Positions 24,215 to 32,474 of a stretch of DNA of 42,518 bases are shown here, piece by piece. The DNA lies in NCBI GenBank assembly GCA_029210725.1, contig JARGFM010000014.1, positions 1 through 42,518 on the forward strand. The letters run 5' to 3'. A program made the position numbers and the translations under genes. Source of the DNA: Bacteroidales bacterium. Lineage in GTDB: Bacteria > Bacteroidota > Bacteroidia > Bacteroidales > GCA-2748055. Each line of letters opens with the position of its first letter. Within the stretch, counting starts at the first letter, position 1. The notes beneath the pieces are model-generated. The model ran no database searches. It saw only the letters and a list, made by a program, of their open reading frames with translations, and was not told where the DNA came from.

Positions 24215-25543
24215 ATGGCCCATGCAGTTATCATGCCCAGGCAGGGACAGTCCGTAGAGAGTTGCATTCTCACCGAATGGTATAAGGCTGTGGGGGAAAG
24301 CATCTCCAGGGGAGACCTGCTGTTTGCTTACGAAACAGATAAGGCCGTCTTTGAAGAGGAGGCTCCTGAGGATGGAATCCTGCTGGCCCGTTTCTATGAA
24401 GAGGGTGACGAGGTGCCTGTATTGCTGAATGTGGCAGTGATCGGAGCCGAGGGGGAAGCTTTTGAAACATTCCGGCCGGAGGAGTCTTCAGGCAGCAGGA
24501 TGGAGCCTGCTTCCACAGGCCCCTTTACGGAAGCTGTTTCCCTATCTCAGGCAGTGAAAGATGCTTCCTCCATTTCCCCCAGGGCCCGGAAGCTGGCCCG
24601 GGAGAAACGGGTTGTCCTGGAAGGGGTGTCAGGCACCGGTCCCGGTGGGCGGATTATCGAGCGGGATATTGTGGAAGCAATCAGGCAGGGTAAACGACTC
24701 ACTCCACTGGCTCAAAAGAAAATGGAGGCCGGGGGACTGACGGTCTCCTCTGACTTTCCCGGCTGCGGAAAGTATAAGGTGGAAGATCTGGTCTCACCCT
24801 CTTCAGATCCCCACCCACGGTCTGTCAGTCAGGGAACGGGCTCCTTTTCGGATGTACCTCTCAGTAATGTCAGAAAGATCATTGCCGGTGCCATGCACAG
24901 GTCCTTGCAGAATTCGGCTCAGCTTACTCACCATCTCAGTGCCAATGCCTCTGCCATGTTGCAGCTGAGGCGAGAGGTAAAGCTCCGGCTGGAGGGTGGC
25001 TATCCCTGCAACATCACCCTGAACGATATGGTCTGCTACGCGCTTATTCAAAGTCTCCTGTTGCATCGCGGAGCCAATGCTCATTTCCTGGGGCAGCATA
25101 TCCGGATCTTCGAACAGGTAAATCTGGGTCTGGCCGTTGATACGGATCGCGGATTGATGGTTCCGGTCCTGTTAAACGCCGATCGTTATAACCTGCCGGA
25201 ACTCTCGGTCAGGCTGAAGGAAATCGCCGGCAGTTCCAAAAAGGGAAGTATTTCTCCCGACCTGATTGTGCCGGAAGCAGCCACTTTCACCGTATCTAAC
25301 CTGGGCAACTATGGGGTGGAGATGTTTACTCCGCTTATAAACCTCCCCCAGGTAGGGATCCTGGGTGTGAATACCATTATTCAGCGACCCGCTATCCTGG
25401 CCGACGGAACATTTGCTTTCCAGCCTTTTATCGGATTGTCCCTGACTTATGACCACCGGGCACTCGATGGTGGACCGGCCACCCTGTTCCTGGCCGAGAT
25501 TAAAAAGCAGATCGAGCAACTTTCCCCCGATCTTCTCAGATAG
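24215..25543 (+). CDS. 2-oxo acid dehydrogenase E2 (dihydrolipoamide acyltransferase)
   Basis: A 442-residue core subunit of a 2-oxoacid- or acetoin-dehydrogenase-type complex. The lipoyl domain (residues 1-80) has the lipoyl Lys43 in YETDKAVFEE. The peripheral subunit-binding domain lies at ~120-155 (SPRARKLAREKRVVLEG, GTGPGGRI). A second stretch at ~163-193 (TPLAQKKMEAGG) looks vaguely like a degenerate copy. The acyltransferase domain ends in SLTYDHRALDGG, with the catalytic His at 414. I chose ATG 24215, since the upstream in-frame TTG would start inside the -7 box. It is the first gene after the GntR operator and is followed 38 bases later by fused E1. No E3 (lipoamide dehydrogenase) gene is present. 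Confidence 0.9.
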   Translation: MAHAVIMPRQGQSVESCILTEWYKAVGESISRGDLLFAYETDKAVFEEEAPEDGILLARFYEEGDEVPVLLNVAVIGAEGEAFETFRPEESSGSRMEPASTGPFTEAVSLSQAVKDASSISPRARKLAREKRVVLEGVSGTGPGGRIIERDIVEAIRQGKRLTPLAQKKMEAGGLTVSSDFPGCGKYKVEDLVSPSSDPHPRSVSQGTGSFSDVPLSNVRKIIAGAMHRSLQNSAQLTHHLSANASAMLQLRREVKLRLEGGYPCNITLNDMVCYALIQSLLLHRGANAHFLGQHIRIFEQVNLGLAVDTDRGLMVPVLLNADRYNLPELSVRLKEIAGSSKKGSISPDLIVPEAATFTVSNLGNYGVEMFTPLINLPQVGILGVNTIIQRPAILADGTFAFQPFIGLSLTYDHRALDGGPATLFLAEIKKQIEQLSPDLLR

Positions 25544-25581
25544 ACATAGCTTTACATAACGAAAACCTATAAACCATTCCC

Positions 25582-28050
25582 ATGCCAAAGAAACAATATA
25601 TCAACCCGTCGGAGCTCAGGCAGAGCCAGGTCCTGGAACTGGGTTCCATTCCCGTAAACAGCTACCGCAGATCGGTCAAAGATGAGCTGTCGGGTTTCTC
25701 CGGGGAAGATCTGATCCGTATTTACCGGGATATGCAGATTATCAGGGAGTTTGAGAGTATGCTGAACCTGATCAAGACCACCGGGGAATACAAGGGGATC
25801 AGTCATTCCCATCCCGGTCCGGCTCACCTCTCCATCGGGCAGGAAGCAGCGGCGGTGGGCATGGCTTATAAGCTGGGTATCGATGATTATATTTTTGGCT
25901 CGCACCGCTCTCACGGAGAAATCCTGGCCAAAGGGCTTTCTGCCATTCAGAAGCTGGATGAGGATAAGCTCTACGGGATCATGAAGGATTTTTTTGATGG
26001 CCGCATCCTGGGTATCGTAGAGAAAGGACATCAGGGTGATATCAGGTCACTGGCTCTTAAATTCCTGGTATACGGCACCCTGGCCGAAATTTTTGCCCGG
26101 GAGACCGGTTTTAATAAGGGACTGGGCGGCTCCATGCACGCTTTCTTTACGCCCTTTGGGATTTATCCCAACAACGCCATTGTGGGTGGTTCGGGCGATA
26201 TTGCCGTTGGAGCGGCACTCTATAAGAAAGTGAACCGGAAACCTGGCATTGTGGTGGCAAATATTGGTGATGCATCCCTGGGATGCGGTCCAGTATGGGA
26301 AGGAATGACCTTTGCAGCCATGGACCAGTTCAGGGAGCTGTGGGAAGGGGATATGAAGGGCGGTTTGCCGATCATTTTCAATATTATGAACAACCAGTAC
26401 GGCATGGGGGGACAGACCTGCGGGGAAACCATGGGATATGCCATAGCAGCCAGGGTGGGAGCAGCTCTGAATGCGGAGAAGATGCATGCAGAGCGTGTAG
26501 ATGGATACAATCCCCTGGCGGTGATCGATGCCTATGAGCGGAAGATGAAGATCATTGAAGAGAAAAAGGGTCCGGTCTTTCTGGATGTGCTGACCTACCG
26601 CTACAGCGGGCACTCTCCGTCCGACTCCTCCTCTTACCGCTCCCGGGAAGAGGTTGAGGCATGGGAATCGGTCGATTCCATTGTCTCCTATGGCCGGGAA
26701 CTTATGGATGCCGGCCTGGCCGCTCAGGCAGATCTGGATCAGATCAAGGCAGCCTGCGATGAGCTCATCATGGATGCATTTAAACTATCCATTGATGATC
26801 AGCTGTCTCCACGAATGGACCTGATCTCCAATCCCGGTCTGATCGGGGAGATGATGTTCTCCAACCAGTCCGTCGACCGCATGGAGGAGGGAGTTCCCGA
26901 AGTGAACCACCCCATGGAGGAGAATCCAAGGGTCATACAAATTGCCCGAAAAGAGAGATTTGCCTTTGATAAGGAGGGCCGGGCACATTCGGCCATGAAA
27001 CAGTACCAGTTCAGGGACGGGCTCTTCGAGGCCATCATCGATCGCTTTTACAAGGATCCGACCCTGGTGGCCTACGGGGAGGAAAATCGTGACTGGGGAG
27101 GAGCCTTTGCGGTATACCGGGGACTCACCGAGGCCCTGCCCTATAACCGGCTTTTCAATTCTCCCATTTCGGAAGGGGCCATCGTGGGTACCGCCATTGG
27201 ATATGGCATGTGCGGGGGGCGGGTTATTCCGGAGATCATGTATTGTGATTTCCTGGGGCGTTCCGGCGACGAGGTTTTTAACCAGTTGCCCAAGTGGCAG
27301 GCCATGAGTGGAAATCTGATTAAAATGCCGGTAGTGCTGAGGGTGTCGGTAGGTTCCAAATACGGGGCCCAGCACTCCCAGGACTGGTCCTCCCTGGTGG
27401 CCCACATACCAGGGATCAAAGTGGTATTCCCTGCCACCCCCTACGATGCGAAGGGCTTGATGAATGCCGCCCTGCAGGGAACCGATCCGGTGATCTTTTT
27501 TGAGAGCCAGAGGCTGTATGGCATCGGGGAGGAGTTCCATAAGGAGGGTGTTCCGGAAGGATACTATGAGATCCCCATTGGCGAACCCGATATCAAACGA
27601 AAAGGGGAGGATATTACCATCCTGACCATCGGAGCCACCCTGTACCGCGCCATGAAGGCAGCCGGTACGCTCCAGGAGAAATACGGGATGTCGGCAGAGA
27701 TTATTGACGCCCGCTCCCTGGTACCCTTCAATTACGATCTGGTCCTGAGTTCCTTGAAAAAGACGGGTCGCATTGTCCTGGTCAGCGACGCCAGTGAACG
27801 GGGATCCTACCTGAAGGATGTGGCCCAGAACATTACAGAACTTGCTTTTGATGACCTGGATGCCCCGCCGGTAGTGGTGGGTTCGCGGAACTGGATAACC
27901 CCTGCCTATGAGCTGGAGGATTATTTCTTTCCTCAGGCTTTCTGGATTATCGATGCTATTCATGAGAAGATCGTACCTTTAAAGAATCATGTATGCTCCC
28001 AGAACTTTACCAGGGGCGAACAGTTGCGAAGAAGCAGGCTGGGGGTTTAA
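25582..28050 (+). CDS. fused E1 alpha-beta thiamine-diphosphate dehydrogenase
   Basis: An 822-residue protein joining both E1 subunits of a 2-oxoacid dehydrogenase complex, which decarboxylates or cleaves a keto substrate and passes the acyl group to E2. The alpha part (~40-450) has GSHRSHGEILAKG, GGSMHAF, the thiamine-diphosphate motif from GDAS (229) to NN (270-271), and a SGHSPSD phosphorylation-loop-like segment. The beta part (~473-800) has YGEENRDWGG, NSPISEGAIVGTAIGYGM and VLVSDASERGSY. It lies directly behind the matching E2 gene. The insert between the halves and the N-terminal ~40 residues make it longer than many fused Bacteroidota E1 proteins. The acyl donor is unknown; the alpha half also resembles acetoin dehydrogenase. 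Confidence 0.9.
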   Translation: MPKKQYINPSELRQSQVLELGSIPVNSYRRSVKDELSGFSGEDLIRIYRDMQIIREFESMLNLIKTTGEYKGISHSHPGPAHLSIGQEAAAVGMAYKLGIDDYIFGSHRSHGEILAKGLSAIQKLDEDKLYGIMKDFFDGRILGIVEKGHQGDIRSLALKFLVYGTLAEIFARETGFNKGLGGSMHAFFTPFGIYPNNAIVGGSGDIAVGAALYKKVNRKPGIVVANIGDASLGCGPVWEGMTFAAMDQFRELWEGDMKGGLPIIFNIMNNQYGMGGQTCGETMGYAIAARVGAALNAEKMHAERVDGYNPLAVIDAYERKMKIIEEKKGPVFLDVLTYRYSGHSPSDSSSYRSREEVEAWESVDSIVSYGRELMDAGLAAQADLDQIKAACDELIMDAFKLSIDDQLSPRMDLISNPGLIGEMMFSNQSVDRMEEGVPEVNHPMEENPRVIQIARKERFAFDKEGRAHSAMKQYQFRDGLFEAIIDRFYKDPTLVAYGEENRDWGGAFAVYRGLTEALPYNRLFNSPISEGAIVGTAIGYGMCGGRVIPEIMYCDFLGRSGDEVFNQLPKWQAMSGNLIKMPVVLRVSVGSKYGAQHSQDWSSLVAHIPGIKVVFPATPYDAKGLMNAALQGTDPVIFFESQRLYGIGEEFHKEGVPEGYYEIPIGEPDIKRKGEDITILTIGATLYRAMKAAGTLQEKYGMSAEIIDARSLVPFNYDLVLSSLKKTGRIVLVSDASERGSYLKDVAQNITELAFDDLDAPPVVVGSRNWITPAYELEDYFFPQAFWIIDAIHEKIVPLKNHVCSQNFTRGEQLRRSRLGV

Positions 28051-28064
28051 AACCGGAAGAACTG

Positions 28065-29279
28065 ATGAGTTATTTAAAGCAGTTTCCCAAACAGCTTTCC
28101 CTGTTGAATTCCTACCAGGCGGCTAAGCCTCTCCGGGCTTTAAAGGTCAACAACCACATTCATACTCCCTGTTCATTCAGTGCATTCGGAAGCATGGAAG
28201 AGGCCGTTAAGATGGCCGGAGAAGAAGGTGTCAGGATATTGGGAATCAATGATTTTTATGTGACTGACGGCTATGGGGAGTTTATTGAAAAGTGCCGGAA
28301 GTACCGGCTCTTTCCCCTCCTGAATGTGGAGCTTATCGGTATCAGCAAAGAGGAGCAGGAGGCAGGAATCAGGGTGAATGATCCCAGTAATCCGGGGCGG
28401 ACCTATATCAGTGGCAAGGGACTGGCATTTCCCTCCATACTTCCTGCAAGCCAGCAGGAGAAATTAAACAGGGTGGTCCTTGAGAGTAATAAGCAGGTCG
28501 AAAAGATGATCGGTCTGCTTAAGGCCTGGCTGGAGTTTCAGAGGACCGGCATCTCCATTTCGGTGGAAGGGATCATGAAGGAACATGCCCTTCATTTGCT
28601 CCGGGAGAGGCATGTGGCCAAAGCCTTGCGGCTGAAGCTTGAAGCAGCATCAGCAAATGATGATTCCTTTTATAAACTGCTGGAACGGGTTTATGGCGGC
28701 CTGCCCACTGAAAAAAAACGTGAAGATATTGCCGGCATCGAGGAGGAACTTCGGACCAGGCTGCTGAAGGCAGGATCCCCCGCTTTCGTGCCGGAAGATG
28801 AGAAAGCCTTTTTAAAGCTGGATGAGATTATGGAGATCATCAGAGCTGCGGGCGGGATCCCTACCTATCCCATGTTGCTGGATGGGGCCGGGAGCGGGAT
28901 CACTCCCTTTGAGAGTGACCGGGTGAACTTGCTGAGTGTGCTGAAAAAGTGGGGCTTTAATTCTGTGGAGCTGATTCCCCTGCGCAACAGGGCAGAGGTT
29001 TTAAAGGAGTACGCCGGATACTTCTATGAGAATGGCTTTGTGGTTTCCTTTGGAACCGAGCATAATACAACAGCCATGAGGCCCCTGACGGTCAGCTGTA
29101 AAAACGGCGTAGCCCTGGAAAACAGTCTGCTTGAAATATCCTTTAATGGTGCCGCCTACCAGGCAGCGCATCAGTACCTTACGGCTCAGGAAGGTCCGGC
29201 TTACAGGCCCTTGCTGCGTGATCAGATGGAGGAACTGGGAAGGGCGGTACTGAATCACTATTTTAAAACAACAGAATAA
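28065..29279 (+). CDS. PHP-domain protein, unknown substrate
   Basis: A 404-residue protein with a PHP (polymerase and histidinol phosphatase) metal-dependent hydrolase fold. The first metal motif is VNNHIHTPCSFSAFG (HxH, residues ~30-32), followed by GINDFYVTDGY and a C-terminal FGTEHNTTAM holding further metal ligands. A helical insert lies between. ATG 28065 is preferred; an upstream start would overlap the E1 end. PHP proteins are usually phosphoesterases, so it may remove a phosphate from an intermediate of this operon. It is cytoplasmic, with no signal sequence. The location between E1/E2 and sugar-phosphate dehydrogenases is distinctive. Confidence 0.78.
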   Translation: MSYLKQFPKQLSLLNSYQAAKPLRALKVNNHIHTPCSFSAFGSMEEAVKMAGEEGVRILGINDFYVTDGYGEFIEKCRKYRLFPLLNVELIGISKEEQEAGIRVNDPSNPGRTYISGKGLAFPSILPASQQEKLNRVVLESNKQVEKMIGLLKAWLEFQRTGISISVEGIMKEHALHLLRERHVAKALRLKLEAASANDDSFYKLLERVYGGLPTEKKREDIAGIEEELRTRLLKAGSPAFVPEDEKAFLKLDEIMEIIRAAGGIPTYPMLLDGAGSGITPFESDRVNLLSVLKKWGFNSVELIPLRNRAEVLKEYAGYFYENGFVVSFGTEHNTTAMRPLTVSCKNGVALENSLLEISFNGAAYQAAHQYLTAQEGPAYRPLLRDQMEELGRAVLNHYFKTTE

Positions 29280-29286
29280 AACCAAT

Positions 29287-30471
29287 ATGATGGAACAGAA
29301 AAAAGAAAGTGTCCTTGCACTGGTTCCCGCCATCCGGATGATTTTGTCTGAAAATGCTCTGAAGAGTGGAAGCTTTGTACTGCTGGATCAACTTACCGAA
29401 CGCGATCCCGAAAAGATCACCATTCGCCTGGGACGCACCATTTCGGTATTCAGGGGGGAGCCTGAAGAGCTTCTGAAACAGATTGAAGCTTCCAAAGCGG
29501 ATATCGGAGAGTATATTTTTATCGAAGAGCTTGGACTGCTGGGCCTGTCTTCCAATAAATCCAAGGTAGAGCAGAAGCTGGCCACGGTCCGCAAGGAGGG
29601 CCGGGGGGCCGGACTTCCCGAGGCGGTGGCTTCGCCCCAGTCTCGTAAACCTCTTTACAATAAAGTGATAGCCATAACCGGAGGAGCCATGGGCTTTGGG
29701 GAAGGCATAGCCCGGCAGCTGTTCGGAGAAGGGGCCAATGTGGTCATTATGGATATCAACAGGCAGGAGGGAACGCGTCTGGCAGGGGAGCTGAACCAGC
29801 ACAGGTCGCCTAACAGAGCCTGGTTTATTGAGGCGGATGTAAGCAGCCTGGAGTCCATGGAGCAGGCGGTATATGAGACGGTCCTGGAATTCGGAGGATT
29901 GGATGTGATGATCAGCAACGCCGGCGTGTTAAGGGCCGGAGCCATTGACGAGCTGGAAGAAAGTGAGTTCGATCTGGTGACCGGGGTCAACTACAAGGGC
30001 TATTACAACAGTGTAAAAGCCGTGGTCCCCGTCATGAAGCTGCAGAACAGGTTCTCGGGCGATAACTATGGCGATATCATCCAGATAAACTCCAAATCGG
30101 GTCTGGAGGGAAGTAAAAAGAATTTTGCCTATTCGGGCAGCAAATTTGCAGGGATCGGACTGACTCATTCCTTTGCCATGGAACTGATCGGCGACAGGAT
30201 CAAGGTCAATGCCATTTGTCCGGGCAATTATTTCGAAGGGCCCCTGTGGTCCGATCCGGAGAAAGGGCTGTTTGTTCAGTATCTGAAAGCAGCCAAGGTC
30301 AGTGGTGCCAAAACAATCATGGATGTGAAACGTCATTATGAGTCCATGGTTCCGGCAGGGCGAGGATGCAGGGTGGAGGATGTGGTGAAGGCTATTAAAT
30401 ATGTGATCGACCAGGAGTATGAAACGGGACAGGCCATTCCGGTAACCGGCGGACAGGTCATGCTAAGTTAA
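29287..30471 (+). CDS. SDR dehydrogenase, sorbitol-6-phosphate-2-dehydrogenase-like
   Basis: A 394-residue protein. Residues ~125-394 are a classical short-chain dehydrogenase: cofactor loop TGGAMGFGEG (131-140), NAG (211-213), catalytic Ser269 in QINSKSG, and Tyr282/Lys286 in YSGSK. The segments IIQINSKSG, GSKKN, GIGLTHS, PAGRGCRVEDV and VTGGQVM closely follow E. coli SrlD, which oxidises D-glucitol-6-phosphate to fructose-6-phosphate. Residues 1-125 are an additional domain not found in SrlD. Its EELGLLGLSSNKSKVEQK part faintly recalls the end of class II aldolase domains in bifunctional aldolase-dehydrogenases. It pairs with the sorbose-1-phosphate-reductase-like gene downstream. Confidence 0.82.
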   Translation: MMEQKKESVLALVPAIRMILSENALKSGSFVLLDQLTERDPEKITIRLGRTISVFRGEPEELLKQIEASKADIGEYIFIEELGLLGLSSNKSKVEQKLATVRKEGRGAGLPEAVASPQSRKPLYNKVIAITGGAMGFGEGIARQLFGEGANVVIMDINRQEGTRLAGELNQHRSPNRAWFIEADVSSLESMEQAVYETVLEFGGLDVMISNAGVLRAGAIDELEESEFDLVTGVNYKGYYNSVKAVVPVMKLQNRFSGDNYGDIIQINSKSGLEGSKKNFAYSGSKFAGIGLTHSFAMELIGDRIKVNAICPGNYFEGPLWSDPEKGLFVQYLKAAKVSGAKTIMDVKRHYESMVPAGRGCRVEDVVKAIKYVIDQEYETGQAIPVTGGQVMLS

Positions 30472-30480
30472 GGCAGAGGA

Positions 30481-31131
30481 ATGAAAATCGAAGGAATTAT
30501 TTTTGACCTGGACGGAACACTGATCCATACCATTGAAGATATTGCAGGGGCGGCCAATGAGATGTTTGCCAGGCACGGACTGCCCGGACATGATCTGGAT
30601 TATTATCTGAAATGGATCGGGAATGGCGCCGTGAAGTTTGTTGAGAGGGCGCTGGGGGAACCGGTCGGTGAGAAACAGCTAAGGGCCTATGTGTCGGAAT
30701 TTAAGGAGATCTATGCAGAGAACCTGCACGACAGGAGCCGGGTATATGAAGGGGTCCCGGCTATGCTGGATAAGCTGGTGGATCATAGGATTAAGATTTC
30801 TGTGCTTTCAAACAAGCCTCATCTGCTGACCCGTAGGGTATGTGAGTTCTACCTGTCTTCATGGCCCTTTGATCCAGTACTGGGCCAGCGTGAGGAGGTG
30901 CACCGCAAGCCCGATCCGGCAGCAGCATTTGAGATTGCAGAACAATGGGGGATGGCCTCTGAAAAGATCCTTTTTGTGGGAGATTCGGACAACGATATCC
31001 TTACGGCACAGGCTGCAGGAATGGTTCCCCTGGGGGTCACCTGGGGCTATGGCCGGCTGGCCGGCACACCGGTGGAGGGAATGGGAGAGTTAATTAGTGA
31101 TCCGGCCCGGATCCTCGATTTTATATCCTGA
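30481..31131 (+). CDS. HAD hydrolase, phosphoglycolate-phosphatase-like
   Basis: A 216-residue cytoplasmic phosphatase of the HAD family. Motif I is FDLDGTLIHT, motif II is VLSNKPH, motif III is the Lys in HRKPDPAAAFE, and motif IV is FVGDSDNDILTAQAAG. Overall it resembles Gph, with the usual small helical cap. It is 9 bases after the SDR gene and overlaps the frame but not the preferred start of the dehydrogenase that follows. In this operon it may remove phosphate from a sugar- or polyol-phosphate (inference). Confidence 0.87.
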   Translation: MKIEGIIFDLDGTLIHTIEDIAGAANEMFARHGLPGHDLDYYLKWIGNGAVKFVERALGEPVGEKQLRAYVSEFKEIYAENLHDRSRVYEGVPAMLDKLVDHRIKISVLSNKPHLLTRRVCEFYLSSWPFDPVLGQREEVHRKPDPAAAFEIAEQWGMASEKILFVGDSDNDILTAQAAGMVPLGVTWGYGRLAGTPVEGMGELISDPARILDFIS

Positions 31132-31144
31132 TAAACACGAGTCT

Positions 31145-32413
31145 ATGAAAACCAAGGCGGTCCGCTTATATGGCAAAAGAGATTTGAGGATGGAAGAGTT
31201 TGAACTACCTGCCATTCAGAAGGATGAAATCCTGGCAAAGGTGGTCAGTGACAGCCTGTGCATGTCTTCCTACAAAGCGGCCATCCAGGGAACAGCCCAT
31301 AAACGGATTCCTGATGATGTTTCAGAGAACCCGGTGATTATCGGGCATGAATTTGCCGGAGAGCTTGTGGAGGTGGGGGCCAGGTGGAGCGGGCAGTTTA
31401 AGGCGGGGGATAAATTTGCCATCCAGCCGGCGCTTAATTACCCGGACGGACCGGTGGGAATCCTGGGGGCCCCCGGTTATTCCTATCAGTTTCTGGGAGG
31501 GGATGCCACTTATGTGGTGATTCCCAGGGAGGTAATGGAAATGGGCTGTCTGCTGGTTTACAAGGGTCCTGGCTATTACCAGGCATCCATGGCGGAGCCT
31601 TATTCCTGCGTTATCGGGGCCATGCATGCCAACTACCATATCAAGCCCGGCACCTATGTCCACGACATGGAGATTGTGGATGGCGGAAAAATGGCCATTC
31701 TGGCCGGGGTGGGGCCGATGGGACTTGCTGCCATCAGCTATGTACTGAACCGTCAGGACCGGAAACCCTCCTTACTGGTGGTCACCGATATTGATCCGGA
31801 GCGGCTCAGGCGGGCCGAAGAGCTTTTTCCTCCATCCATGGCCCTGGCCCGGGGTATCGGCTTGCACTACGTAAATACAGGTATGCTCAGCGATCCCGCG
31901 TCTTATATCAAAGGCCTCAACAAAGGGGAGGGCTACAATGATGTATTTGTTTTTGCCCCGGTCGCCTCTGTCGTTGAAGAGGCCGATAAATTGCTGGCTT
32001 TTGATGGCTGCCTGAACTTCTTTGCGGGTCCGTCCGACCCGGATTTCAGTGCAAAACTGAATTTCTACAACGTCCACTATGCCTATACCCATATAGTGGG
32101 AACCAGCGGAGGGAATACGGACGATATCAGGGAGTCGCTGGCTTTGATGGAGAAGGGGATGGATACATCCGGACTGATCACTCATATCGGGGGACTGGAT
32201 GCCGTGCCGCAGGCAACCCTCAACCTTCCTGAGATATCCGGGGGCAAAAAGCTGATTTATACGCACATTGAGCTGCCTCTTACGGCCATTGCCGATTTCA
32301 GGAAACTGGGTGAAAGCAAGCCTCTGTTTCGCAAACTGGCCGATATCTGCGACCGGTACGGCGGACTTTGGTCCGTAGAGGCGGAAGAACTCTTGCTATC
32401 CGAAAAACCCTAA
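31145..32413 (+). CDS. zinc-type MDR dehydrogenase, L-sorbose-1-phosphate reductase-like
   Basis: A 422-residue medium-chain dehydrogenase. The N-terminal catalytic domain carries SLCMSSYKAAIQGTAHKRIP and IIGHEFAGELVEVG, the pattern of the SorE L-sorbose-1-phosphate reductase group. It lacks the four-Cys structural zinc loop. The Rossmann domain has AILAGVGPMGLAAISY followed by an acidic VVTDIDPERL. ATG 31145 is used because the longer frame would run into the preceding HAD gene. SorE turns L-sorbose-1-phosphate into D-glucitol-6-phosphate, and the SDR in the same operon resembles the next enzyme, so the two may act in series. A terminator follows at 32432-32472. Confidence 0.82.
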   Translation: MKTKAVRLYGKRDLRMEEFELPAIQKDEILAKVVSDSLCMSSYKAAIQGTAHKRIPDDVSENPVIIGHEFAGELVEVGARWSGQFKAGDKFAIQPALNYPDGPVGILGAPGYSYQFLGGDATYVVIPREVMEMGCLLVYKGPGYYQASMAEPYSCVIGAMHANYHIKPGTYVHDMEIVDGGKMAILAGVGPMGLAAISYVLNRQDRKPSLLVVTDIDPERLRRAEELFPPSMALARGIGLHYVNTGMLSDPASYIKGLNKGEGYNDVFVFAPVASVVEEADKLLAFDGCLNFFAGPSDPDFSAKLNFYNVHYAYTHIVGTSGGNTDDIRESLALMEKGMDTSGLITHIGGLDAVPQATLNLPEISGGKKLIYTHIELPLTAIADFRKLGESKPLFRKLADICDRYGGLWSVEAEELLLSEKP

Positions 32414-32431
32414 ACGCTGGATTCCGGCGAT

Positions 32432-32472
32432 CCGGCACCTTATGGCCAGGAACTTCATTCTGCCGGCTTTTT
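32432..32472 (+). terminator. intrinsic terminator of the GntR-controlled operon
   Basis: CCGGCA (32432-32437) pairs with TGCCGG (32461-32466), and CTTTTT follows at 32467-32472. It lies 18 bases after the stop of the last operon gene. Confidence 0.55.
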
Positions 32473-32474
32473 CT

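Noticed and set aside
26785-27963. 392-residue frame opposite the E1 beta half
   Set aside because: It is a shadow of the well-supported E1 coding sequence, with His/Gly-rich composition typical of antisense frames.
27993-28064. Extended start of the PHP protein at 27993
   Set aside because: It overlaps the end of E1 by almost 60 bases, and the added residues look like shadow translation. ATG 28065 is a better start.
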